Positions 9,191 to 17,952 of a stretch of 55,852 nt of DNA are shown here, piece after piece. The DNA comes from Saccharothrix sp. ST-888. Its GTDB lineage: Bacteria; Actinomycetota; Actinomycetes; Streptomycetales; Streptomycetaceae. The position numbers were made by a program, and so were the translations under genes. Below the pieces are notes generated by a model that saw only the letters and a program-made list of their open reading frames with translations, had not been told where the DNA came from and ran no database searches. The stretch's first letter is position 1. Each line of letters starts with the position of its first letter. Where the stretch lies: the NCBI RefSeq assembly GCF_000955975.1, contig NZ_JYJF01000040.1:1-55852 (forward strand), read 5' to 3'.

Positions 9191-9376
9191 CGGTCTCCCC
9201 TTGCCTGCCGGTGCTGTGTGCGACCGACGGTAGGAGTCCGGGGTTTCCGGTCCGTTGTGCGCGGTGACGCCTGCGGAACCGTCCACTCACCCCCGCCACC
9301 GCGACGGTGTGAGCGGGACAGCGGCTCATGCGGACAGAGGTACGGGACACGGGGACAGCGGTACCGGAAAACACGA

Positions 9377-9405
9377 GAGCCGCCCTCCGGAACGGAGGAC
9401 GGCTC
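9377..9405 (-). terminator. ssrA terminator
   Basis: Near-perfect 13-bp stem (9377-9389 with 9393-9405, one mismatch), starting 14 bp beyond the tmRNA 3' CCA on the minus strand and followed by a T-rich stretch. Confidence 0.75.
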
Positions 9406-9419
9406 ATGTGCACATGGGA

Positions 9420-9798
9420 TGGTGGAGATGCCGGGAATTGAACCCGGGTCCAGTGGAGTGGATTCAGGGCTTCTCCGAGCGCAGTCCGCTGTGATTTTCT
9501 CGGCCCTGGCAGTCACGCGGACAAGCCGCCAACAGGCCCAGCTGCTGTTTGATTTCCCCGCCTCCCTCGCAGCCCGAGAGGAGGGTTGAGTTCCCTAGAT
9601 TATGCCAGGATCCGGGTCGGGAACGCCCCGGGCTGACACCCATTCACTTTCGCAGATCAGGCTGCGAGAGCGAACTGCTGGGAATCGCGCTTAGAGTTGG
9701 CGATTATATTTTTGCGACAGATGGTTAACGAGATCATTGCCGCGTTCCTCGGCTCGCTTCCCCTGTTTCGACTTCCCCTGTCGAAACCGATCATCCCC
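9420..9798 (-). ncRNA. ssrA: transfer-messenger RNA (tmRNA)
   Basis: 379 nt. The 5' end begins GGGGATGATCGGTTTCGAC at 9798. The 3' end has a T-arm with GGTTCAATTCC and encodes the terminal CCACCA at 9420-9425. The tag reading frame, ending at a TGA at 9657-9659, translates as ANSKRDSQQFALAA, with the resume codon GCC at 9699-9701. The C-terminal FALAA acts as the degradation signal for proteins released from stalled ribosomes. The 5' and 3' ends pair as an alanine-tRNA-like acceptor, which fits one-piece tmRNA. Its partner smpB lies 1.5 kb away on the same strand, separated by an esterase gene. Confidence 0.97.
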
Positions 9799-9819
9799 AT
9801 GTTTTTTTGAGAAACAGCT

Positions 9820-9841
9820 CCACAGGGGCGGACCCCTGTGG
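9820..9841 (-). terminator. terminator of the esterase gene, just upstream of ssrA
   Basis: 9-bp perfect stem (9820-9828 and 9833-9841) with a 4-nt loop, followed on the minus strand by a T-rich stretch. It lies 68 bp past the esterase stop and about 20 bp before the tmRNA 5' end, so it insulates the two transcripts. Confidence 0.7.
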
Positions 9842-9908
9842 TGTTGCTGTCGCCATGGTACTCGCAGTCACCGGCAGGGGTCCAGCTCATTAAGGCGGGG
9901 GCACGGCC

Positions 9909-11207
9909 TCAGGGCAGGGGCGCGACCTCCGGCTTCGCGGTGGCCGGGCGGGAGCCCGGGGTACCGACCTGCTGGGCGAGCAGTGCGAAGTCGTGCTGGA
10001 AGCCGGTGGCGGCGAACTGCCAGACGTGCTTGCCGGGCAGGACGGTGGTGTGGACCAGGTATCCGGCCTTGTGCAGCGCGGGTTCCAGCTGCTGCTTCAT
10101 CTGACCGATCTGCCGGGTCTCCTGGTCGCCCGCCATCAGCATCGCGGTCACGCCCTTGGGGTACTTCGCGTGGTGGCCGAGCACGGTCATCGGGTCGTTG
10201 GCGGCCCAGGCGGCCGCGTCACCGCCGTACAGCTTGGCGATGGTCTGGTCCTTGTTGCCGGTGTTCGGGCCGAGGTCGCCGGATATGTCGAGGAAGTGCC
10301 CGAAGACGTCCGGGTGGGTCACCGCCAGAGTGAGGGCGCAGGTGCCGCCCATGGACCAGCCGGCCACCCCCCACTTGCGGGGGTCGGTGGCGGTCTCGAA
10401 GGTGCTCGCGACGAACGGCGGCACGTCCTTGACCAGGTGGTCCTGGGCGTTCCCGGCCGGACCGTTGGCGCATTCGGTGTCGACCTTGAAGCCGCCGCTG
10501 GGGTCCACGAAGACCATGACGGGCGCGAAGCCCTTGTGCTTCTTGGCGTACGCGTCGGCGGTCTGCGCCGCATTGCCGATCCGCAGCCAGTTGTCGGGGG
10601 CGGAGAACTCGCCGCCGATCATCTCGACCACGGGCAGCTTGGGGCGGACCTTGCTGCGGAACCAGGCCGGCGGCAGGTAGACCAGTTCCTGCCGGTGGGC
10701 GAAGTTGCTCGCGGTGGCGGGAATGGTCACCGACACGATCCGGCCGGTGCTGGTCTTGCCGGTGATGCTCTTCGCCTCGTCCACCGTGATCTGGCTCGGC
10801 AGCGCCTGGTTGGTCAGCTCCCCGACGGCGTCGCCGACGGTCGGGTAGTAGCCGGTCTCCTGGTTGATCACGTTCGCGCCGGTGGCGACCGCGAGCAACA
10901 CCGTCACCGGCACCGCCGCACGCTGCCACCAGCGTCCGCCGCGCCAGCCGGCCACCAGGACGGCCAGCGCCAGGATCGCGACGCCGAGCCAGACCCAGAG
11001 GCTGACCGGCAGCGGGTCGGTGACCCCGGACAGGTAGCGCACGCCGAGCGCGGCGAGCACCGTGAGCAGGACGGCCGAGCCGAGTGCCACCGGCAGCCGG
11101 CGCAGCCGCCAGCCGGAGTCGCGCCAGCCGACTGCCGCCAGCAGCGCCAGTACGGCCACGATCTTCATCGTGGCCGGGAGCCAGCCTTGAAGCAGAGAGA
11201 CATTCAC
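9909..11207 (-). CDS. membrane-anchored alpha/beta-hydrolase-fold esterase (PF00756-like)
   Basis: About 432 residues. Three or four N-terminal hydrophobic segments (roughly 12-27, 41-57, 69-86 and 98-112) precede an extracytoplasmic esterase-D/mycolyltransferase-like domain. Ser285 in GWSMGG is the predicted nucleophile, MVFVDPSGGFKVDTEC is a typical strand and loop of this family, and the His in GKHVWQF near the C-terminus is the likely catalytic base. The start is a judgement: GTG 11207 keeps all the membrane segments but lacks a clear ribosome-binding site, and the ATG 13 codons later has none either. The substrate is unknown. It lies between smpB and ssrA on the same strand. Confidence 0.8.
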   Translation of the reverse strand: MNVSLLQGWLPATMKIVAVLALLAAVGWRDSGWRLRRLPVALGSAVLLTVLAALGVRYLSGVTDPLPVSLWVWLGVAILALAVLVAGWRGGRWWQRAAVPVTVLLAVATGANVINQETGYYPTVGDAVGELTNQALPSQITVDEAKSITGKTSTGRIVSVTIPATASNFAHRQELVYLPPAWFRSKVRPKLPVVEMIGGEFSAPDNWLRIGNAAQTADAYAKKHKGFAPVMVFVDPSGGFKVDTECANGPAGNAQDHLVKDVPPFVASTFETATDPRKWGVAGWSMGGTCALTLAVTHPDVFGHFLDISGDLGPNTGNKDQTIAKLYGGDAAAWAANDPMTVLGHHAKYPKGVTAMLMAGDQETRQIGQMKQQLEPALHKAGYLVHTTVLPGKHVWQFAATGFQHDFALLAQQVGTPGSRPATAKPEVAPLP

Positions 11208-11287
11208 CGGGTGATCGTACTGATGATCCGGTGCGGCTCCGGCGGCCAGGTGGTCTTGGGACGAAACTGCGACAGTCGCCCGAGCCG

Positions 11288-11779
11288 TCAGTGCTGCTGA
11301 CGGCGGCGGGCGGCGGCCACCGCGCGGTCCGACTCGCGGCGGTCCTGCTTCTCGCGCAGCGTCTGCCGCTTGTCGTACAGCTTCTTGCCGACGGCCAGCG
11401 CCAGCTCCAGCTTGACCCGGCCGTCCTTGAAGTAGAGGGAGAGCGGCACCAGGGTGTGGCCGGTCTCCTTCACCTTGGACTCGATCTTCCGGATCTCCAT
11501 CCGGTGCAGCAGCAGCTTGCGCTTGCGCCGAGCGGCGTGGTTCGTCCACGTGCCCTGGGTGTACTCAGGGATGAAGACGTTGTCGATCCATGCCTCGTGC
11601 CCCTGGATGTAGGCGTAGCCGTCCACCAGATTGGCACGACCCTCACGCAGCGACTTCACCTCGGTGCCGGTGAGCACCAGGCCGCACTCGTATGTGTCGA
11701 GAATCGTGTACTCGTGCCGCGCCCGCTTGTTCTGGGCGATCAGCTTCTGTCCCTTTTCCTTTGCCATAGCGCCGATCAT
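11288..11779 (-). CDS. smpB: SsrA-binding protein
   Basis: Partner of tmRNA in trans-translation: it binds the tRNA-like domain and places tmRNA in the A site of stalled ribosomes. 163 residues from ATG 11779, which has GAGGTG 5 nt upstream. The family start MAKEKGQKLIAQNKRARHEY would be ATG 11767 (159 residues) but lacks a ribosome-binding site, so the four extra residues may be real. Signature stretches include GLVLTGTEVKSLREGRANL and RRKRKLLLHRMEI, and the basic tail KLYDKRQTLREKQDRRE inserts into the ribosome. It lies 62 bp downstream of the S41 protease gene and may be co-transcribed with it. Confidence 0.96.
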   Translation of the reverse strand: MIGAMAKEKGQKLIAQNKRARHEYTILDTYECGLVLTGTEVKSLREGRANLVDGYAYIQGHEAWIDNVFIPEYTQGTWTNHAARRKRKLLLHRMEIRKIESKVKETGHTLVPLSLYFKDGRVKLELALAVGKKLYDKRQTLREKQDRRESDRAVAAARRRQQH

Positions 11780-11841
11780 TCTCGCACCTCGGAGCGCCCT
11801 CCGGCAGCCCCTTTACCGTCGGGGTGCGTCCCGAGGGGCCG

Positions 11842-12957
11842 TCAGCCGCGGCCGAGGCCCGAGAGCACGGTGCCGGCCAGCGCCAGCGCGTCCTGCGGGG
11901 TGGCCCCGGCGGGCAGCGGGACGTCGGGGGTCAGGCCGGTGCCGTCCGGGGTGCGGCCGCCGGGGGTGTGGTAGCGGCCGACGGTGAGTTCCAGCACCGA
12001 ACCGTCGGCGAGCCGGCTGGGCTGCTGCACCGTGCCCTTGCCGAAGGTGCGGACGCCGACCAGCACCGCGCGGCAGCGGTCCTGTAACGCGCCCGCGAGC
12101 AGTTCGGCGGCGCTCATGGTGCCGCCGTCGACCAGGACCACCAGCGGGGTGGCGGTGTCGCCGCCCGGCGCCGCGGTCAGGTCACGCCGCTCGCCGCGCG
12201 ACTCGTACCAGGCCACCGGGCCGCCGTCGAGGAAGAGCGAGGCGGTCTCGACGGCCTCGCCGACCAGGCCGCCGGAGTTGCCGCGCAGGTCGAGCACCAC
12301 ACCGCGGGCACCCCGGACGGCGGCCCGCACCTGCTCGGCCACACCGTCGGTGAAGCCCCGTACGGCGACCTTGACCACGCCGGGGCGCGGGTGCTCCACC
12401 GTCACCTCCCGCGCCGCCAGCAGCTGCCGCCGGAGCACCAGCTCGCGCACCGGACCGCCTTGGCGCTGCACCCCGAGCGCCACGGTCGAGCCCGCGCCGT
12501 CCTCGGGCCGGCCGCGCAGCCGGGCCACCAGCTCGGTGACCGGCAGCGGGTCGGCCTGGACGCCGTCGATGCGCAGCAGCCGGTCGCCCGCCGTGATCCC
12601 GGCCTGCTCGGCCGGTCCGTCGGGCTGCACCTGGGAGACGGCGAAGCTCCCGTCCTGTGCCCGCCCCACCGAGAGGCCCACCCCGAGGTACCGCCCCTGG
12701 GTGAAGTCCCGGTACGCCTCGGGGCTGTAGTACGCGGCCCAGGGGTCACCGCCGGTCTCGACCAGCCGCTCGGCCTGCTGCGGGGTCAGGTCGGCGCCCG
12801 CGGGATCGGCGAGCCGGTGGGCGGCGTCGGCCGAGGGCGGTCGGGGCGCCGCGGCCGGTTCGCCCCAGGCGCCGGTGGCCGCGCCCACCAGCAGCACGGT
12901 GCCGAACACCAGGGTGAGTGTGGCGCCCTGCCGTACCCCGCTCGGTGTTCGTGCCAT
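11842..12957 (-). CDS. secreted/membrane S41 C-terminal processing peptidase
   Basis: 371 residues from ATG 12957. An N-terminal hydrophobic segment (about residues 10-31) acts as a signal or anchor. A PDZ domain (about 88-180, with YLGVGLSV and GDRLLRIDGV) is followed by the tail-specific protease core. The Ser282-Lys307 dyad is visible in GGTMSAAE and TFGKGTVQQ, with the conserved VLDLRGNSGG. It is expected to trim envelope proteins outside the membrane. It lies directly downstream of ftsEX but behind a strong hairpin. The position between ftsX and smpB is the one I recall for the streptomycete CtpA-type protease. The ribosome-binding site is weak. Confidence 0.9.
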   Translation of the reverse strand: MARTPSGVRQGATLTLVFGTVLLVGAATGAWGEPAAAPRPPSADAAHRLADPAGADLTPQQAERLVETGGDPWAAYYSPEAYRDFTQGRYLGVGLSVGRAQDGSFAVSQVQPDGPAEQAGITAGDRLLRIDGVQADPLPVTELVARLRGRPEDGAGSTVALGVQRQGGPVRELVLRRQLLAAREVTVEHPRPGVVKVAVRGFTDGVAEQVRAAVRGARGVVLDLRGNSGGLVGEAVETASLFLDGGPVAWYESRGERRDLTAAPGGDTATPLVVLVDGGTMSAAELLAGALQDRCRAVLVGVRTFGKGTVQQPSRLADGSVLELTVGRYHTPGGRTPDGTGLTPDVPLPAGATPQDALALAGTVLSGLGRG

Positions 12958-13003
12958 GGCACCGGAGTCTAGGCGCCCGCAGATCGCGGCGGTGGCCGAA
13001 AGC

Positions 13004-13046
13004 GGCACGGCCCCGGAACGGCGCGCTGCCGTTCCGGGGCCGTGCC
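13004..13046 (-). terminator. terminator after ftsX
   Basis: Perfect 19-bp stem (13004-13022 and 13028-13046) with a 5-nt loop, starting 10 bp beyond the ftsX stop and before the S41 protease start. Confidence 0.8.
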
Positions 13047-13056
13047 TGACGCCGGA

Positions 13057-13968
13057 TCAGACCTTCAGGTACTTCCGCAGGGTGATGAAGGCCGCGATAC
13101 CGGCCATGCCCATACCGAGCACGACCAGCAGCGGGATCACCGTCAGCACCGAGGAGAGCCCGATGAAGTGGATGAACTGCACCCGCTGGGCCAGGAAGTT
13201 CTGCACGAAGAAGTGCCCGGCCAGCAGCAGTCCGGAGGCCATCACCGCACCCAGCAGCGCGGCGAACGCCGCCTCGGCGATGAACGGCATCTGGACGTAG
13301 AAGTTCGAAGCGCCGACCAGGCGCATGATGCCGGTCTCGCGCCGTCGGCTGAAGGCCGACACCCGGACGGTGTTGACGATCAGCAGCAGCGCCACGAAGA
13401 GCATCAACACCATGATCACGAAGGCCGCGGTCTGCAGGCCGTTCAGCAGACCGAACAGGTTCTCCAGGATCTTGCGCTGGTCCTCGACCGACTTGACGCC
13501 GGGCTTGCCCGCGAAGGCGCTCTGCACGACGTCGTACTTCTCCGGGTCGTTCAGCTTCACCCGCCAGGACTGCGGCATCGCGTCCGCACCGACGGCGGCG
13601 AGCAGCGGGTTGTCCGGGTTGGTGTCCTTCCAGCGCTTGTACGCCTCCGCCGAGCTCTCGAAGGTGGACGACTGCACCAGCTGGGTCATCTTGTCCAGCT
13701 GCGCCTTGACGTCCTGGACCTGCTGGTCGGTGGCGGCACCGGCCGAGCACTGGGCGGAGGTCTTGGCGTCCGACTTGGTGCAGAAGTAGATGCTCACCTC
13801 GACCTTGTCGTACCAGTAACCCTTCATCGAGTTGACCTGGTCCCTGACCAGGAGGCTGGCACCGGCGAGGGCGAGCGACAGCGCGACACTGACGACGACC
13901 GCGATGGTCATCGTCAGGTTGCGGCGGAGACCGACACCGATCTCCGACAGGACGAACTGGGCGCGCAT
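13057..13968 (-). CDS. ftsX: cell-division ABC transporter permease FtsX
   Basis: 303 residues. It begins MRAQFVLSEIGVGLRRN. TM1 lies at about 17-42, followed by an extracellular domain of roughly 130-150 residues with two closely spaced Cys (63 and 74), then three C-terminal TM segments (starting around 195, 245 and 275). Together with FtsE it forms a transmembrane ATP-driven switch that activates peptidoglycan hydrolases at division or growth sites, rather than a true transporter. The RRRETGIMRLVGAS motif before TM3 is typical of FtsX. It lies 54 bp after ftsE in the same operon. Confidence 0.95.
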   Translation of the reverse strand: MRAQFVLSEIGVGLRRNLTMTIAVVVSVALSLALAGASLLVRDQVNSMKGYWYDKVEVSIYFCTKSDAKTSAQCSAGAATDQQVQDVKAQLDKMTQLVQSSTFESSAEAYKRWKDTNPDNPLLAAVGADAMPQSWRVKLNDPEKYDVVQSAFAGKPGVKSVEDQRKILENLFGLLNGLQTAAFVIMVLMLFVALLLIVNTVRVSAFSRRRETGIMRLVGASNFYVQMPFIAEAAFAALLGAVMASGLLLAGHFFVQNFLAQRVQFIHFIGLSSVLTVIPLLVVLGMGMAGIAAFITLRKYLKV

Positions 13969-14022
13969 GCTTATCTCACTCCAGGGTCAATGCGGGTGGG
14001 GCGACTTGGCGGGCGGGGCGTC

Positions 14023-14712
14023 TCAGTGCTGGTAGCCGTAGACGCCGCGGGCCTGGTCGCGGACCAGCAGCCCCTTGTCGAGCTCGATCACTCGCTTGCG
14101 CATCTGGTCGACGATGGCCTGGTCGTGAGTGGCCATCAGGACCGTCGTCCCGGTGCGGTTGATCCGGTCCAGCAGCTTCATGATGCCGACCGAGTTCTGC
14201 GGGTCGAGGTTACCGGTGGGCTCGTCCGCGATCAGCAGCATCGGGCGGTTGACGAAGGCCCGGGCGATCGCCACGCGCTGCTGCTCACCACCGGAGAGCT
14301 CACCGGGCATCCGGTCCTCCTTGCCGCCGAGGCCGACCAGGTCGAGCACCTCGGGCACCACCTTGTTGATGGCGCTCTTGGGCTTGCCGATCACCTCGAG
14401 GGCGAAGGCGACGTTCTGCGCCACCGTCTTGTTCGGCAGCAGGCGGAAGTCCTGGAAGACGGTGCCCAGTTGGCGGCGCATGTGCGGCACCTTCCAGTTG
14501 GACAGCTTGCCGAGGTCCTTGCCCAGCACGTGCACCGCGCCGGTGCTCGGGCGCTCCTCGCGCAGGCACAGGCGCAGGAAGGTGGACTTGCCCGACCCCG
14601 AGGAGCCGACCAGGAAGACGAACTCGCCCTTCTCGATCTCTAGCGAGACGTCCGACAGGGCGGGACGGTTCTGCTTGGGATAGGTCTTGGAGACGTTGTC
14701 GAATCTGATCAC
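14023..14712 (-). CDS. ftsE: cell-division ATP-binding protein FtsE
   Basis: 229 residues from GTG 14712. All ABC motifs are present: Walker A GSSGSGKST (about 36-44), the Q-loop around TVFQDFRLLPN, the signature LSGGEQQRVAIARA, Walker B LLIADEPTGNLDP and the H-loop ATHD. It starts MIRFDNVSKTYP, as is typical of the family, and is the cytoplasmic ATPase partner of FtsX. First gene of the ftsE-ftsX operon. The 341-bp region upstream, shared with a divergent small membrane-protein gene, must hold its promoter. Confidence 0.96.
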   Translation of the reverse strand: MIRFDNVSKTYPKQNRPALSDVSLEIEKGEFVFLVGSSGSGKSTFLRLCLREERPSTGAVHVLGKDLGKLSNWKVPHMRRQLGTVFQDFRLLPNKTVAQNVAFALEVIGKPKSAINKVVPEVLDLVGLGGKEDRMPGELSGGEQQRVAIARAFVNRPMLLIADEPTGNLDPQNSVGIMKLLDRINRTGTTVLMATHDQAIVDQMRKRVIELDKGLLVRDQARGVYGYQH

Positions 14713-15053
14713 GGCTGCATCACGGGGGCCATCCTAGGTGGAATGGCGACCGGCTCGGCCAAACCTCCGTGACCCGATCGTTAAACTCAAGGCCGGAGGG
14801 CGCGGCCCCGCGGTGCCGTTCCTCGGTCGGCAGGAGGGGCCCTGTGCCTCTCCTCCAGCCTGGGACCATACGCGACCCGCGTGAGGACTCGCAGGCTCCG
14901 CCCGCGAGCTTGGGAGAAGTGCCCTGATTTGCCCCGAATAATGCGAGCGATTTCACAGCCCACGGGCCGTACTGTCCAGAACCTGGCACAGTGGAGAGAA
15001 GCGGAACCAAAGCCGCGTCCGGTGCGTTGGCTTAGCAGCAAGGAGGAGATCGC
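14713..15053. other. divergent intergenic region between ftsE and the zinc-ribbon gene
   Basis: About 340 bp without a supported gene. It should contain the promoters for ftsE (minus) and the small plus-strand gene. An AAGGAGGAG ribosome-binding site for the latter ends 7 bp before its ATG at 15054. I could not assign promoter boxes with confidence. Confidence 0.5.
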
Positions 15054-15248
15054 ATGACCTGCGACCATCTGGTGTGCGCCAACTGCAACGGCCGCGTGAG
15101 CGAGGGCCGCTGCCCGGTCTGTCGCGCCAATCGCGCCCGGCTCCAGCAGGAGCAGGGCCCCTTCGCCGCGCTGACCCCCGCCATGCTGATCGCCCTGCTG
15201 CTCGGCCTGCTCGCGGTGGCGCTGATCGCCAAGCAGGCGCTGGCCTAG
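15054..15248 (+). CDS. small zinc-ribbon single-pass membrane protein, function unknown
   Basis: 64 residues. The N-terminal 25 residues carry CDHLVCANC and CPVC, so two CxxC-type pairs plus a His suggest a treble-clef or zinc-ribbon metal site. A linker and one TM helix (about 41-60, ALTPAMLIALLLGLLAVALI) end the protein with a short KQALA tail. It has one of the best ribosome-binding sites in the window (AAGGAGGAG). Placement between ftsE (divergent) and prfB (convergent) appears, from memory, to be conserved in Streptomyces. It may be a membrane adaptor. No function is assigned. Confidence 0.82.
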   Translation: MTCDHLVCANCNGRVSEGRCPVCRANRARLQQEQGPFAALTPAMLIALLLGLLAVALIAKQALA

Positions 15249-15274
15249 GCACCGGACGACGAACGCGGACGCCG

Positions 15275-15318
15275 ATACGTGAAAGGGCCCCCGGTCACCC
15301 GGGGGCCCTTTCACGTAT
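15275..15318. terminator. bidirectional terminator between the zinc-ribbon gene and prfB
   Basis: Perfect 20-bp inverted repeat (15275-15294 and 15299-15318) with a 4-nt loop, between two convergent stop codons. It serves both transcripts. Confidence 0.85.
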
Positions 15319-15326
15319 CAGGCTTG

Positions 15327-16439
15327 TCAGTTGTCGGCGGTCTCGCTCTGCTTGCGCCAGCGGATGCCGGCCTCGATGAAGCCGTCGATGTCGCCGTCCA
15401 GCACGGACTGCGGGTTGCCGACCTCGTACTCGGTGCGCAGGTCCTTGACCATCTGGTACGGGTGCAGGACGTACGAGCGCATCTGGTTGCCCCAGGAGCT
15501 GCCCTCGCCCTTGAGCGAGTCCATCAGGGCGCGCTCCTCCTGGCGGCGCCGCTCCAGCAGCTTGGCCTGGAGGACGTTCATCGCCGAGGCCTTGTTCTGG
15601 ATCTGCGAGCGCTCGTTCTGGCAGGAGACCACGACGCCGGTCGGCAGGTGGGTGATCCGGACCGCCGAGTCGGTGGTGTTGACGCCCTGGCCGCCGGGGC
15701 CGGAGGCGCGGTAGACGTCGATGCGCAGCTCGGACTCGTCGATGTCGACGTGGTCGCTCTGCTCCACGACCGGGAGGACCTCGACGCCCGCGAAGGACGT
15801 CTGGCGGCGGCCCTGGTTGTCGAACGGCGAGATGCGCACCAGGCGGTGGGTGCCCTGCTCGACCGAGAGGGTGCCGTAGGCGTAGGGGGACTTCACGGTG
15901 AAGGTCGCGGACTTGATGCCGGCCTCCTCCGCGTACGAGGTGTCGTAGACCTCGGTCGAGTAGCCGTGCCGCTCGGCCCAGCGCAGGTACATGCGCAGCA
16001 GCTGCTCGGCGAAGTCGGCGGCGTCCACGCCACCGGCCTCGGCCCGGATGTTGACCAGGGCCTCACGGGCGTCGTACTCGCCGGAGAGGAGGGTACGGAC
16101 CTCCAGCTCCTCGACGGCCTTCTTGACCGAGACCAGCTCGGACTCGGCCTCGGCGCGGGCGTCCGCGTCGCCCTCGTCCTCGGCCAGCTCGAACAGGACG
16201 CCCAGGTCCTCGACCCGGCCCCGCAGGGTCTGCACCTTGCGCAGCTCCCCCTGCAGGAAGGAGAGCCGGCTGGTGACCTTCTGCGCGTTCACGACGTCGT
16301 CCCACAGGGCGGGGGCGGCTGCCTCCTCCTCCAAACGTGCGATGTCGGCCCGGATCTTGTCCAGGTCGAGGACGGCCTCGATCGACCCCATGGTCGTTTC
16401 GAGGGACTTGAGCTCTTCGGAAGGATCGACGGCTGCCAC
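15327..16439 (-). CDS. prfB: peptide chain release factor 2
   Basis: 370 residues from GTG 16439. It recognises UGA and UAA stop codons and triggers peptide release. The catalytic GGQ lies in SGPGGQGVNTTDSAVRI (about residue 245). The codon-recognition and N-terminal helical domains are typical (LDLDKIRADIARLEEEA). The reading frame is uninterrupted, so there is no programmed +1 frameshift of the E. coli type. The ribosome-binding site is poor. It lies 35 bp downstream of pkaA and could be co-transcribed with it. Confidence 0.96.
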   Translation of the reverse strand: MAAVDPSEELKSLETTMGSIEAVLDLDKIRADIARLEEEAAAPALWDDVVNAQKVTSRLSFLQGELRKVQTLRGRVEDLGVLFELAEDEGDADARAEAESELVSVKKAVEELEVRTLLSGEYDAREALVNIRAEAGGVDAADFAEQLLRMYLRWAERHGYSTEVYDTSYAEEAGIKSATFTVKSPYAYGTLSVEQGTHRLVRISPFDNQGRRQTSFAGVEVLPVVEQSDHVDIDESELRIDVYRASGPGGQGVNTTDSAVRITHLPTGVVVSCQNERSQIQNKASAMNVLQAKLLERRRQEERALMDSLKGEGSSWGNQMRSYVLHPYQMVKDLRTEYEVGNPQSVLDGDIDGFIEAGIRWRKQSETADN

Positions 16440-16474
16440 GTAACCAAGACTAATGGTTCCGCGGAGGAGCTCGG

Positions 16475-17794
16475 CTACAACCGGGGGATCAAGGGAGCGG
16501 ACCGGGGGCTCGGGGCCGCCAGGACGCTCCCCGCAAGGCTCGCCGCGCCCACTCGGCCGCCCTCCCGGCCGCCACCGCGGCCACCCCCGCCGCCGCCACC
16601 GGCGAAGGCCGCGAACGCCGCCGCCGCACCCGCCAGCAGCAGCACCACCGCGATCAGCACCGCGATCGTCCGGCGGCGCCTGACCAGGGCCCGGCGGCCC
16701 TTGCGGTGGGCGGCCGGGACGGCGTTGCTGCGCTGCGCGTCCGACTCGGCCGCGTAGGAGGCCAGCTCGTGCGGGGAGGGGCGGCGCAGGCTGGTGTGGG
16801 TGTCCCGGGTGGAGTCCGGGGACGGCCCCGGAACCAGCGGCACGGCGGGACCCCGGCGGCGCCGGTGGGTGCCGGGGCCCGTCTCGGCCTCGGCGTAGAC
16901 CGCCTCGCCGGGGGTGAGCGCCTCCTCGGCGAGCAACTTGCCCTGCGCCGGGACGGCCAGCGCGGGCAGCTCGTCCAGCCCGGGGAGCTGCTCGCGCAGG
17001 CGCTCGGCCAGCTCGGCGGCGCGCAGCCGGGACGCCGGGGCCTTGGCCAGGCACTCGGCGATGATCCGCCACAGGCCGTCCGGCAGTCCGGGGACGGGCG
17101 GGACGGACTCGGTGACATGGCGGCGCAGTACGGCCCCGGTGTGCCCGCCGCCGAACGGGGTGAAGCCCGCCAGGACCTCGTACAGCACGGTGGCCAGGGC
17201 GTAGATGTCGACGGCGGCCCGCGGCTCCAGGCCCTCGATGATCTCCGGGGCGAGGTAGTCGGGGGTGCCGATGATCCGGGTGGCCCGGGTCCGGCGCGGG
17301 GCGTCGACCAGGCGGGCGATGCCGAAGTCGGTGAGCTTGGCGCGCGGGGCGCCGCCCGGGCCCGGCGGAGCCGCGAGGTCGAGCAGGACGTTCTCCGGCT
17401 TGACGTCGCGGTGGACGATCCCCGCCGCGTGGGCGGCGGCGAGGCCGTCGGCGACGTCGGCGATCACCGAGACGGCGTGCCGCGGGGTGAGGACGCCGTC
17501 CCGCTCCAACCGGGTGCGCAGGTCGGTGCCCTGCACCAGTTCCATCACCAGGGCGAGGTCGCTGCCGTCGACCACCATGTCGTGCACGCCGACCACCCGG
17601 GGGTGGTCCAGGCTGGTGAGGGCGGTCCGCTCCTGGACGAAGCGGCCGACGAGTACCTGGTCGGACGCCAGGTCCTCGCGCAGCAGCTTTACCGCGACCG
17701 GTCCGTCCGGCCCCTCACCGAGCCACACGGTTCCTGCGGAACCCCGGCCGATCACCTGGTGGACGGTGTACCGGCTGCCGATCTTGCGTGCCAA
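16475..17794 (-). CDS. pkaA: Hanks-type Ser/Thr protein kinase, membrane-anchored (PkaA type)
   Basis: 439 residues from TTG 17794 with GGAG 5 nt upstream. The kinase domain occupies about 8-265: glycine loop GRGSAG (16-21), Lys36 in VAVK, catalytic HRD at 128-130, DFG at 156-158 and APE at 182-184, so it should be active. A juxtamembrane basic linker (about 300-370) leads to one TM helix (about 372-395). Only a short, extremely Gly/Arg-rich tail follows, so there is no PASTA or other sensor domain. It sits in tandem with pkaB, as in S. coelicolor pkaA/pkaB, and directly upstream of prfB. Confidence 0.93.
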   Translation of the reverse strand: MARKIGSRYTVHQVIGRGSAGTVWLGEGPDGPVAVKLLREDLASDQVLVGRFVQERTALTSLDHPRVVGVHDMVVDGSDLALVMELVQGTDLRTRLERDGVLTPRHAVSVIADVADGLAAAHAAGIVHRDVKPENVLLDLAAPPGPGGAPRAKLTDFGIARLVDAPRRTRATRIIGTPDYLAPEIIEGLEPRAAVDIYALATVLYEVLAGFTPFGGGHTGAVLRRHVTESVPPVPGLPDGLWRIIAECLAKAPASRLRAAELAERLREQLPGLDELPALAVPAQGKLLAEEALTPGEAVYAEAETGPGTHRRRRGPAVPLVPGPSPDSTRDTHTSLRRPSPHELASYAAESDAQRSNAVPAAHRKGRRALVRRRRTIAVLIAVVLLLAGAAAAFAAFAGGGGGGGRGGGREGGRVGAASLAGSVLAAPSPRSAPLIPRL

Positions 17795-17952
17795 TGCTGC
17801 TCCGTGGGCTCGGTAGGTCGGTGCTCAGCGACCAACCTACGCGCCCCGGAGCCCTCCGAGAGACGCCGGGAGGGCTCCGGGGGACGCCAATTGACGAGAA
17901 ATATCTCGAATTGTCGACATAGCGGCAAAGTCGCGAACTGCCGGACCGTCAG

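Noticed and set aside
9241..9272. GlnR-like half-sites upstream of narK
   Set aside because: A GTCAC and a GAAAC are present, but the spacing does not match the gTnAc-n6-GaAAc pattern.
7632..9413. Apparent N-terminal extension of the nnaR frame running through narK
   Set aside because: The frame is open but out of phase with narK and gives low-complexity Arg/Pro sequence. The ATG at 7631 has a good ribosome-binding site.
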